This document shows, in pieces, positions 1-10,083 of a DNA stretch of 64,000 nt (the stretch's first letter is position 1; each line of letters opens with the position of its first letter). The notes under the pieces are model-generated. The model saw only the letters and a list, made by a program, of their open reading frames with translations. It made no database searches and had not been told where the DNA came from. Source of the stretch: Isoetes taiwanensis (lineage: Eukaryota; Streptophyta; Lycopodiopsida; Isoetales; Isoetaceae); the NCBI GenBank assembly GCA_021234155.1, contig JAJEKV010000021.1:17469710-17533709 (forward strand), read 5' to 3'. Position numbers and translations under genes: made by a program.

Positions 1-500
1 CCTTGTACATTTCTAGGGTGTCAAAATGGTACACACGGGCCGACATTTAACCGGGCTGACCTCCAAGACCTACAATGACATACTTGTCGGTCTGCCGCCG
101 ATAACATGCCGGGCAGAATAGTACATTCGAAATTGCAAGTTGAGGGTTCAACAGTTTGTCCTTTGAAGCAAGCTCGTTCGACAGTAATGTGTAAATGAGC
201 GGATCCATGAAATGGAACCTCTGTTCCATGTCATGCTTGATGCAGAATTGGTGCATACACCTGCCAAAGTCCAAGGTCTGGTAAAACAAGATGATTTAAG
301 AAACAATGTAAGACTTCAAATCTGAGTTGTTTATATTAAATTACTAACCTCATGAAGAAATGGACTATCCTGTCACTGAACCAATCCCTACTTTTCTCCA
401 ATATTCTGATTGCCTCTTGATCAAGCACAAGAGGCTCCTGCTGTCCTTTAAACACTTCAAGTGGCAAGTGTTCCGGTGGGATGCGCTCTTAACACCAGCA
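1..500 (-). pseudogene. Ulp1-like (C48) cysteine protease remnant
   Basis: No intact gene. On the minus strand an open stretch (about 500 to 353) reads into WFSDRIVHFFMR, which resembles the W-L-N-D-x-x-I-x-F block at the start of Ulp1/SUMO-protease domains. It ends at a donor-like AG|GTTAGT. A good acceptor (TTTTACCAG) near 290 leads into a second open stretch containing FHFMDPLIYTLLS and, near the window edge, YHFDTLEMY. The FD(S/T)L block normally carries the catalytic Asp. An in-frame TAA at 47-49 separates these blocks, the expected catalytic HW pair reads KY, and the two exons do not join in phase. The copy is therefore decayed. Ulp1 domains also occur in plant transposons, so a transposon origin is possible. 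The window edge cuts the gene before the catalytic Cys. Confidence 0.4.
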
Positions 501-725
501 GCCCTCGTCTTTGGTGGTGTAAGTTTACATTCAAAGAAATGGAAGATCATTGAAAACCTTGAGGAACATTGAAATAGCCAAGAAATGAACAATTGAAGTA
601 AAACTTTGTTTATATTAAAAAGTCAAGAGAGGTTACATCATATACACAATAATACTATTTCTAGGCTTTAGTTCTATGTTTTTTCATCATATTAATACAA
701 ATTTGACTCTCAGTGTCAAACATAT

Positions 726-1321
726 TCAAAGATTTTGTTGCTTTCGACATAACTTTGCACATTCCCCGCCTTCAAAGAACCCCCCAAGCCAAACCTTTAG
801 ATCATTCATGAGGAAATTGCCATCATCTACTGGCCGTGGCTCCATTTGTTTGGATGCAGATCATGGTGTTTGGCTCATTGAGGTACCCTTTGTATATCTT
901 TGTCATCAATGAGAAGCACGTTCTCTTTTGTGAAACCTGGAAATTCGTCGTAGACCTTTTTGAGGTGCTTCAAAAAAATTGGCTTTTTACTGTTAAATAA
1001 ATTTGTGTTGGTACACTGATCCTGATTCCATATGAACTTGAATTTGTCCTTGTGTTTCATCAATGCTCCCTTAACTATGATTCTCAAGTTTTGAGCCTGC
1101 AGGCTGGACCAAAGTGCTATATGAAAATTCTGACTGCACCAATCTATGAACTCGGCCCAGCCTGGTCTAGTTACTACCCACTTGGTTCTGTTAAGTGTGA
1201 TCAACTTAACACCAACTTCTTTGGCAGTGGGTAGTAACTCACTCTTGTCATAGCTTCTACCCAGAACTCCATTGTAGTAAAAAACAAGTAGGATTGGGCT
1301 TAACCTTATAGTCTTTTGCAT
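726..1321 (-). pseudogene. FCP1/NIF-type HAD phosphatase-like pseudogene
   Basis: The first 148 codons (1321 to 875, ATG start) match the FCP1-homology (NLI-interacting factor) domain: ILLVFYYNGVL, then RPGWAEFIDWCSQNF, LWSS, FIWNQDQCT, KPIFLKHLKKVY, and LLIDD near the end. In active members the first motif is DxDx(T/V); here the nucleophile Asp is Tyr and the second Asp is Asn. Related plant proteins already have Asn at the second position, but loss of the nucleophile should abolish phosphatase activity. After LLIDD the homology continues only by switching frame: EPNTMICIQ around 885-860, then DDGNFLMNDLKVWLGGF in the third frame to a stop at 726-728. Two frameshifts plus the active-site change indicate a pseudogene. 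The Ulp1-like remnant lies just downstream on the same strand. Confidence 0.65.
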
Positions 1322-3314
1322 GGACAGAGTTGGTGTGGTGGAAACTTCGCTTCAAAGATTTCTTGGTGCGGTATCGAAACTTATGCTTCAAAGATCTCTT
1401 CGCAAGGTGGGTGGAAACTTCGCCTCGTAATGTCTTGAGGTGTCTTTTGCTTGGAATTTCGCTCTTGCTTTTCTCCGAGACACTTCCCCGGCTGCAAAAA
1501 TTTAATGATTCGCAGAACTATATGGGTCAAATTAAAAAGAAGACAGGCACAAAAGGTTGGAAGTTACCTTGTGACTTACATTCACCGAACGATTTGTTCC
1601 ACATACAACTGTGAACTGAAATTATCCACCACAACTCGAAACTAGCAGCACAAATTTCCTACACATAACTTACAACACACCCAAATGAAGAAGTAAGTGG
1701 TGTATCTGATTGTTCAAGCTTGCTAGACCTTGCTGGAACGTGGTTCCAGAAGAAGAGGGTTGAAAAGTACCTATTTTTTCAGTGACATTAGGGCGGATTT
1801 GGGGTCTGAAAATGGCCTCCTATCAGCCATTCCACGTCATATTTCCGCTCCTTTTTTCCCATGCCACCTAGGATACAAAATCTCATCATTACAGATTTAC
1901 TTGGAATATTCTCCCGGAATAAGGGGGATTGCGCATTCATGGCGCCATATGTATTTAATTTCGTTGGTTGTCGACAGCCGATGCAACATGTGGCGCTTCT
2001 AAAAGCCACTTGCATTATAGCATACCAGAACTCATGGCGGTGCCTCTTGGTTTGTCGATACCAAGCCGCGTCGTGTCACCGATTTTGCGCTTATTTTCAT
2101 TTAGAGGCCATGGCCATACAAGCTTCCGCCTTCCACATTTCAAAATTTGAATGTGTAGGTTGAAGCTTTGTATCGACTTTCATTTCGAGGGCCAAGGCCG
2201 CTACTTTATGGGTGGTTCACATGGAGAAGTTTAGGCCCTCCGCCGAAGTTCGGTGAGTCAAGACTGATTAAAAAATTCAACACAGATCAGCTACGCAAGT
2301 TGGATCTTGCAAGGGCTGATTTTCCAAAACGGGGCTGAATTTTTTGCCTCCCCAAGTTCGCCAGGTTTAAAGCCGGCTTCGTAGATTCGGGTCCATGTGA
2401 ACCCAAAGATTAAGGGATCTTTACTTCATCCCAATACGGGCTTTCCGCCCCTACAATTCGAAATTTGAATTTGCTTAATGTATAAAAGCATGGATTGTAG
2501 GAGAATGGACTTTTCGATTTCCATATGCACGCTGTAAATTTCAAAAACGAGGTTAGTACGGACGTTCGCTCACACGGTTTAATTGTGCCGGGGCATACAA
2601 ATTGTACACCTTCATTTTCGCCGCGGCGATCCACGCAGAGATGGAAGCTCCAAATGATATGTGGATAAGGATCCAACCGACTCACTTAATATGCTCCGGT
2701 CTTCAATCGCAAAAAAAAGAGGTCTAAAAAAATAAGAACTTAGACCTCGAACGTATTGTGTCTTGCGTGCTCAAAAAGTGTTGACATCCGGGCGATGGCG
2801 GTTTATATCCATTGGATCCGTTGAGTGGCAAGAAACCGCCATTTCGGGACGTTTCAAGTTTAGTTCGATTTTGTGGTGGCGTGAACTCGGCCTCCTAGGA
2901 TATTGTGAGAGATTGAGAGAGGATGAAGGCATTCAGAATCGAATACAGTTCCTTGAGATGAGCTGCTTCCGATAAGGAAGGGGAAATGTCCGTGAAGATG
3001 CTAATAAATGACATTATACTTTCCAATGTGAAGGGTTTATACATTCTTGAAGTACAAAGGTTATGGTGTTTGTGTTTAGATACCGCTAATACAAGAAGGC
3101 TTTGACTACCTTTAACAATAGATTCCTTTAAAACTCTATTGCTATTTAAATTATAGCAAAAATGAGTCTTGAAACTCTTTAAGTAGTAGAAGAACTCTTT
3201 GACTAGTTATCCATTTGATGACCATTTTTTAAGAAAATATGATATGTGACATTCTTATATGCAAACATTCATAAAATTTATGAACATTGAAGGTCAAAGC
3301 TCCTTGTTTAAAGA
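1322..3314. other. No recognisable gene
   Basis: I see only short open frames without motifs, and no strong repeats. Base composition is ordinary for the window, becoming AT-rich after 3000. Confidence 0.5.
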
Positions 3315-3382
3315 GGATCATATGATGCGAAATCTTCATGCGCAGAAGTAATTGCATATAAGAAATTCGCTTGGTGTGATCC
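3315..3382. repeat. 68-bp hairpin element, copy 1
   Basis: Begins GGATCATATGATGCGAA and ends TTCGCTTGGTGTGATCC, so the ends are imperfect inverted repeats of about 17 bp. It is one of five elements of nearly equal length between 3.3 and 5.0 kb. No coding capacity. Confidence 0.75.
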
Positions 3383-3542
3383 TTGCGTAATAAAGTAAAT
3401 AGAAACACAAATATTCAACTTACAACTTAGCGTAAACAAATAGTATTTTAATAAACCAACACTTTATATACTAACACTTTACACTTTAAATAAGATATTT
3501 CTTTCTTTCCTTTTACTTGAAAGCTATTTTTTTTTTCAAGAT

Positions 3543-3610
3543 GGATCACACCAAGCGAATAATACATATGCAAAAAAAAAGGGACACACTAAATTCGCAT
3601 GGTGTGATCC
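3543..3610. repeat. 68-bp hairpin element, copy 2
   Basis: Begins GGATCACACCAAGCGAAT and ends ATTCGCATGGTGTGATCC. The arms are nearly perfect inverted repeats. The downstream flank (ACTTTCTTATTTGTTGTC) is shared with copies 3 and 4, so the elements sit inside longer diverged repeat units of about 200 bp. Confidence 0.8.
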
Positions 3611-3738
3611 ACTTTCTTATTTGTTGTCAAATTAAAATTAAACACAAGTACTCATTCCTATTTGTATCTAAAATGCTTTACCACTCTTAAGTACATAAGT
3701 CATTATCCCTTTTCAAAGAGCATAATATTTTTCAAGAA

Positions 3739-3808
3739 GGATCACACCAAGTTTAATAGTACATATGCAACAAAAATGGAACACACTAAATTCAAGATCG
3801 TGTGATCC
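3739..3808. repeat. 70-bp hairpin element, copy 3
   Basis: Begins GGATCACACCAAG and ends CGTGTGATCC. The inner parts of the arms are more diverged than in copy 2. The flank ACTTTCTTATTTGTTGTC repeats that of copy 2, roughly 200 bp away. Confidence 0.7.
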
Positions 3809-4153
3809 ACTTTCTTATTTGTTGTCAAATTAAAATTAAACACAAGTACCCCCTTCTTATTTAATGCTTTACCACCCCAAGTGCATAAAGTTATTAGTCC
3901 TTTTCAAAGAGCATTTTCAAAGAGCATATTTTTTTTTAAGAAGGATCACATCAAGCATCCTATTTGCATCTAAAATACTTTTACCAACTCTAGTAGTACA
4001 TAAAGTTATTAGCCCTTTTCAAAAAGCAAACACTTTATCAATAAATGAGCACGCCACATATCCACACTTAACTTCAAATAAGACACATATATATTTCTTT
4101 TATTAAAAGATAATCAAAGTAATTTTACTATAGGAAGTCATGTTTTTCCAAAA

Positions 4154-4220
4154 AGATCACACCGTTTAATTTTGTATAAGCTAAAAGGTTGGAATATACT
4201 AAATTCGCATGGTGTGATCC
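4154..4220. repeat. 67-bp hairpin element, copy 4
   Basis: Begins AGATCACACCG and ends TTCGCATGGTGTGATCC; the left arm is degraded. It shares the 3' flank with copies 2 and 3. Confidence 0.65.
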
Positions 4221-4916
4221 ACTTTCTTGTTTGTTGTCAATAGATAATAACACCAAGTCCCTCATCAATAGTCTCTCATTTGCATATAAAATATGTATCA
4301 TTCCAAGTTATATTATGTTTTATGAACTAAACTTTTTCAAAGAGGGTCCCAAAGCAAAATACAAACACATAATCAATAAGCCAACACTTTACCAACAACC
4401 AAAGCTTTATTAAATAAGATTTTTATGTTATTTTATCAAACCTAACAATGTTTCCATATGTGACACTTTGAGTTAACTCGATCCAAAGGCTCATGAAAGC
4501 AACATTTTATACAATATGTCTTTGGAGCTTTTGTGTCGTGGCATTAGTAAACACCTCTAATGGAGCAAATATTTTGTAACTCATTTTTTCAACAACCCTG
4601 GATGCACGTCTTATCAAACATTTCTTCATTGCAAGGACACCATTCTCATAAGGCTTGCACAATTCGCTTAAACGAGGTCATGGGACGACTTTCAAGCTCG
4701 GCTCCCACAATTTTACAACGTAAAACTAGATGCCCATTGCCCTGAATGTATATCTTGGAAAAGCATGTCTCTTATGTCCATATGTTAGACAACAACGATG
4801 CCAGTAATGCTTTTCCCTAGTCCCAAATCCCCGACATCTGATAAATATAGCCCAAAGAAAAATATTTGATTCAGTGAGTGAATATAAATCAAGAAGAGGG
4901 AAGAAAAAAGAAGCAA

Positions 4917-4984
4917 GGATCACATGACGCGAAATCTCACTACACATTTACAAAGTGCATATGCATTTTCGCATGGTGTGATCC
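4917..4984. repeat. 68-bp hairpin element, copy 5
   Basis: Begins GGATCACATGACGCGAAA and ends TTTCGCATGGTGTGATCC. It is closest in sequence to copy 1, and both lack the ACTTTCTTATTTG flank, so they may be independent insertions of the same family. Confidence 0.75.
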
Positions 4985-6418
4985 ATGTATTATTGAGGGT
5001 GCAAATTTGCAAATATCCTCCTCTTCAAACCCCTTCCCCCCTCCCTTCCCTTTTTTTTTTGCAATATACTATCCATAGCATTTATTTTGAACCCTATAGT
5101 TCTACCTATTCATTGCGTATGAATGTCGCTCCGGCGATGTAACTCCATAGTCATCCTTCGTTAAGGATAGCATTCTCACCCACAAGCCTATGGATAGATA
5201 TCCTTCCACCGTCATGCCTTTATTGTTTTGTAAGTGATGAACTGCAGAAGCAATGTAGGAGTACTAGGAGCAATGATGGATGCAATTAGAGATACAGATC
5301 GGTCGTTGAATTGTAAGAATGAATGGCAGGGAGCAATACGATGAATGGGAAGAGCTGAAAATTAGGAAAACTTCAGAATGAAAATTTGGGTAGTAAAAAC
5401 ATGGCATGTAACGTACGTTTGCTTGTCCGCGACATCGCCTCGCCGTTCTTCGCTTAACTCTATGCTCGCCCCAAAAAAAACACGCATACACTATTGGAGA
5501 CTTGGATTCCAAATGAAGAGCGGCGGAGAGGATGCACGTGAAGGCGCTTAATGTGAACAATGGAAATCTTGGTGCCAAATTTTGAAAAAAGTGGTTGGTG
5601 CATGTGGGCATGTGCACGATGAGGGCGGAAAAGTAGCCATTATTTTGGTCCGCGATACGATTTTCGAAAAATGCGGGCCATTAATGTGGTTGCAATGAAT
5701 GCACAAACATGTCCTATGAAATTTTGCCATGTGGATGCCAAGTAAGCTGCTCCTCTTTCTACTTGCCAACTAATAATCGACTTTGAAAAAAATGCGCCAA
5801 ACATCATTGGTCGCGAGAAACATGACGTGGAATTCGGCATCCAAGATAAGGGCCATTTTGAGACCCCAACCGCCCTAATGTTTTCCCCCGAGATTCTTCT
5901 TACAACTTGAGGAGGCTTGAATTGTGGCCTAATCATTTCAAGAGAGGAAGCATCATCTGTGGCATGTTGCTCTGCTTCCTCACTATTTGAAATGCTTGCA
6001 TGCTTCCTCTTACGTTGGGACGGAGAGGCTTGAGACCTTTTTTCTCTTAACTGTTTTAAACTCAACTAGTTTATTTCTTTTCCCTTTTGTGTGAAGGTAA
6101 TACGCAATGACCATAGTCTGTGAGGCCATGCCTCCCCGTGCACACACTTCCGCCTGTGATTTTTTTTAAAGGCACACATATTCATTATACCTCTCCTTGC
6201 TCAGATTCTTCAACCCGCATGATGAAACAAAACAATATTCTAAACAACGAGAGAATCATGGGCATCCCCGAATCTAGAATGCAACCCACCGTGAAGTGGA
6301 TTTTCCTAATACTTTTGGTCCCCAAACGGACTCGATTTCTTCTTGTGTGGCGTAATGCTTTTCTTGCCTGTACATTTCCTTGTAGGTGTATCCCGTGGCA
6401 TTCAAGTCCGGTATGATC
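4985..6418. other. No supportable gene
   Basis: The longest open frame (minus strand, 6065-5640) starts only at TTG, has a basic N-terminal half and no recognisable domain, and lacks clear splice sites. I do not call it a gene. Confidence 0.4.
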
Positions 6419-6602
6419 AGAGCCATTTCGTGATCGATCAGAGCCATTTCGCGATCGATCAGAACCCACCGGTATGATCAGAAATGGTCTTGCCAGATTA
6501 AGGGAGCGTGATCAGAGTTTTTGAGGGAAAATGAAAATTCAGAATCAGAAATGGTCTTGCCGGATTAAGGGAGCGTGATCAGAGTTTTTGAGGGAAAATG
6601 AT
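6419..6602. repeat. Nested tandem duplications
   Basis: A roughly 24-bp unit (GATCAGAGCCATTTCGYGATC) is duplicated near 6418-6465. A longer unit of about 55 bp, from GAAATGGTCTTGCC to TTTTTGAGGGAAAATGA, is repeated at 6481-6535 and 6547-6602 with few differences, so it is a recent duplication. Confidence 0.8.
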
Positions 6603-6908
6603 CGTGTACGTTGCTGAATAAGCCTGAATAAGACTGAAAGATTTTGAATAAGTAATCATGTGTATTTTTGAAAAAATAACTGCCTCTCCCACTACAAATT
6701 CGGTAGTTCCCACCACACTTAGCACCCAAAAATGTGGTGCTAAAATGCACGTTTTTGTTCCACTACAACATGCTTTCACCCAGTAGTTGAATGTATATCA
6801 AATCATGATCTGAATGCCATAGAACTAATGCAATGTCTGCAACATCTTTGAATTCGTAAGTAGTTCTAATTTATATTTTACTTATACATGCCGCTTTTTT
6901 CCTTACAG

Positions 6909-7144
6909 AGTGAATTGTATGAGATGTTCAAAGATGAACATCCTGAAGTGAAGATTAGCATCAGAATGTTCGAGCTGCTTAAGCCTACGTGTGTGAGAAG
7001 GTTGAAAGAGAGGAACACATGCTGTTGCGTGAAGCATGAACAAGCTGAGCTATACAGAAAAGCTTTTAGCGTCCTGAGGAGCAAATTTCATGCCAATTTT
7101 TATACAATTTTTTGGACGATGAAAGGCACTTGGGAGGACAGAAT
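6909..7144 (+). CDS. Orphan exon of a cysteine-containing protein of unknown function
   Basis: This segment has textbook splice sites: CCTTACAG before 6909 and GTAAGC after 7144. The frame between them is open for 236 nt and encodes about 79 residues, including ELYEMFKDEHPEVKIS, RMFELLKPTCVRRL and a CCC triplet followed by VKHEQ. The pattern (helical segment, LKP, then clustered Cys/His) resembles an exon seen in transposon-like proteins of seed-free plants and algae, recalled here without a database search. I could not find partner exons with certainty; an acceptor-like CCCATCTTGCAG ends at 7288. It may be one exon of a gene or a captured fragment. Confidence 0.4.
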
Positions 7145-7288
7145 GTAAGCTATAGTTCTTTGCGATTATAACATCTGAAAAGCTTTAGTACAGAGGTATA
7201 TTAAGCAGTAATTCCATGTGCTTTGCATGCATTGAGTGATAAATGCCAGATCTTAGGTTTTCTTATTGCATGTGTTCCCATCTTGCAG

Positions 7289-8517
7289 GTGACTCTGCTG
7301 CATGTGGCGGATATCACAACAATCTTTATTTTCTTCCAAGTGGTTGCGTTTTGATATGCTTTTATGCACACGAAGGTGAAAACCCTAATCATTTACTTCT
7401 CTATTCTATTCTATTTTAATTGCTCCTATGGTTATTCCTAATTGACAAGTTGCTCTATAAACACTAATGGCAGAACAAAGACTCGGTTCAGACCTTTAGG
7501 GCAAGGATGTCCCCATTGATTTTGAACTATGTGGCATTGACATTAAATCATTCAAGCTCAGAGTATCATCAAATATTTTTTCATTCTCCAATCACAGGCT
7601 ATTACCAATAAATCCATGCCATACTAAATGTTTTATCTGTTTGATTAAGTATTTCAATCAACGCCAGACATTTGTTCGATGAATCGTGCCCTCAGAAATA
7701 TCCTATACAGTAAAAATCCTAGAAAAGGTTGTTTTGTTTTTTGACATCAGAAATGCGTTGCGCAGGTCAGAATTCGAGGTTCTATTTTCAAGCGTGGCAA
7801 CAAAGGATTTTGGCAGAGTAGACTACTGCACCCTATCTCTTGCTTTGCCGGTTTTGGCTTGATAAGATCCCTCTTTGTTCGTCACGCTATTCATACTTCA
7901 TCTATGAAGGCTTCATTTTCGAGAAGAAGGTAAACTGTCAAGTATTGTAGGCAAAAATTTCATGAATCCATCGCCAAAGGGACGATTTTGCTAGATACCA
8001 AAGTTGGCTGCGCTTCTCCTTGCCTAAGTGGGTTAGGCTGCGCTGCTTTGGCAAGAATCAGGAGAATATCCAATTCTTCTTATTTGATGTTGAGCCTGGC
8101 TATTGGCTTATCTTTTGTTGAGAATTGGGATCTTTGCAATTATGATCTCTACCTAGGGGCTTCAGAACCTTTAAATTCCTTCACATGTAAACACATTCTT
8201 CTCAAACCCTTACAAATTTATTTGACATCTTAATTTGTGACTGGCAGGTCATATTTACCATGGGATGTAAAGAACAATGGAATTAGGCTCGGCCATGCAA
8301 TGACATAAATAATAACTAAAAGTAAGGCATGCTCTTTCTTTATGAAAATTCATGGTCCAGACATTGAAGTTAATTTTTAATGCAAATAAGATTGGAAAAA
8401 CTTATTAACTAGATTCAATGAGATATTAGTAACCTTTTAGATTTTAAATTCGTTTTCAAATTAGAGCCATAAACTGTTATGTACGGGACCAAAACTTCAC
8501 AATACTCAACCTATAGT
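7289..8517. other. No recognisable gene
   Basis: AT-rich intergenic sequence with short frames only. Confidence 0.4.
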
Positions 8518-8838
8518 GGGTAAAAGCATGTTAGGGTGTCCCTTAAAAAGTATTATTTAGTGACCAAAAAAGTACCTAAAAAGGTACCCAGGACTGGGTA
8601 CTGGGTACCCGTGTAATGTCTCAATAAAAGTTACATTTTAGAACTTTTATATATATTTTGGTCTCCAGTAGCATTATCTTTATCTTAACTTTGAATATTA
8701 ATGCATCCTTGACTTTTATTTTGGACCTTTGTACTAGTTTTAATGAGAATAAAAATGAGAAAGTACCCAGTTCTGAAGTACCTAGTGTATGTACTTTTGC
8801 AGGTTCCAAAAGTGGTACACCCTAACATGCTTTTACCC
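8518..8838. mobile_element. MITE with 22-bp perfect terminal inverted repeats
   Basis: The left end begins GGGTAAAAGCATG (8518-8539) and the right end is its exact reverse complement over 22 bp (8817-8838). Both ends are flanked by TAGT (8514-8517 and 8839-8842), a candidate 4-bp target duplication. Inner subterminal sequence is rich in GTACC/GGTAC motifs and there is no open frame. This is a non-autonomous DNA transposon. The superfamily is unclear: a TA duplication with GT added to the terminus would suggest Tc1/mariner. Confidence 0.85.
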
Positions 8839-8866
8839 TAGTCTCCTCATATAAATTATGATGGCT

Positions 8867-8952
8867 GGCTGTTATCTGTCATTAGAGTGGTACCATATGC
8901 TGATCTTGAATTTCGTTGTATATGAGACTCTAAAAGATTGGGTTGTAAAAGG
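8867..8952 (+). repeat. 86-bp direct repeat, copy 1
   Basis: Runs from GCTGTTATCTGTCATTAG to GGGTTGTAAAAGGT. Copy 2 is at 9244-9329 with only a few substitutions. It lies just outside the MITE. Confidence 0.85.
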
Positions 8953-9243
8953 TCTGCCTTTGATGCTAAGGATGATTCTGAATTCAATGTAGTCCCAAAG
9001 CTAGGATGTGATGTCGTGCCTGGAATAATTGGTCACAACAAGCTTCAAAGGCAATCTTATGGTTCTATCAACAACAAGCAACTTTTGAAAATGCAGAGCT
9101 TAACCTGTTCTTCAGTTTTATGCTGGAGCTTGTGCTGGTTACTATTGACATGCTTGCTAGTTATCCACTAGATATGGTCAGTGGACATTTGACAGTTCAG
9201 ACGGCATCTTCGAGGAAATACGGAGAGCATTATACAGAGTTTA

Positions 9244-9329
9244 GCTGCTATCTGTCATTAGAGTGGTAGCATATGCTGATCTCGAATTTTGTTGTATATG
9301 AGACTCTAAAATATTGGGTTGTAAAAGGT
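9244..9329 (+). repeat. 86-bp direct repeat, copy 2
   Basis: Equal in length to copy 1 and about 377 bp downstream. The intervening 290 bp holds no recognisable coding sequence. Confidence 0.85.
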
Positions 9330-10083
9330 TTAGCCTCTGCACAAATGATTATTTCTAATGTTGTATTGTTTTTGTGCAGTACACATGATATGGGAGAATG
9401 TTTGGTAACTGATTAATGTGCAGTTGTATCCATTGAGGATTTCAATATATTGAATCATAGCTATATCAAGTGAAATCTTTTTAGGCTTCTTCTTCATAAT
9501 GCACCTTCATAGCCTGCAATATAATAATACTAGTACAATAATTGGAGCATGGAATTTTGCAGATGCCATAATCCAGCCTTATAATGATTGTTTATGGCTA
9601 TAACAAGATATGCAACATCCATTATCCTGATTATTCATCATTCTTTTATATCCAACATTACATGACGTTTTGAGAAGGAAAGCGGATGTAACAATGGGTT
9701 CTACGTATCCTTCCAAGTCTTTCTACATTCTTTAATGTAGGCATGGATTGGAATAAAATATATGTTAATATCAAGTTTAAAAATGTTAATAGACAGATAC
9801 AGAACCTACTTGTTGTTCCTTTTCTCGCAAAGAACAATATTTTCTACTCATACAAGTATACAATTCAGTGTTTTACACAGGTTTATAAACCCATAAAAAC
9901 TAGTATGAAAAAAAATTGTGTGAATTTAGAGTCCCCAATTTTTTCCAAGTGCTCTAAATTGCCCCCGCAACTTTTTTGTCTTGTTCCCCCCGTTTTTTTT
10001 CCAAGCATCCTAAAAGAGCGTCGTGCAACTTTTCTGCCTTACCTGATTTTAGCATTGACCTATTCTTTGCATCTCACAAAGCT
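9330..10083. other. No recognisable gene
   Basis: AT-rich; one 158-codon open frame at 9743-10219 lacks an ATG at its start and shows no domain-like sequence. Confidence 0.4.

Larger units (their letters stand above)
3533..4430. repeat. Diverged tandem repeat units of about 200 bp carrying the hairpins
   Basis: Blocks such as ACTTTCTTATTTGTTGTC, AAATTAAACACAAGTAC and CCTTTTCAAAGAGCA recur in the same order at about 3610, 3810 and 4220. Each unit carries one hairpin element or a half of one (single arm near 3942). AT-rich and non-coding. Confidence 0.6.

Noticed and set aside
676-912. Plus-strand frame over the FCP1-like remnant
   Set aside because: Antisense of the remnant's 3' part.
5640-6065. 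141-codon minus-strand frame
   Set aside because: No ATG at its start, no domain, and the C-terminal half looks non-coding.
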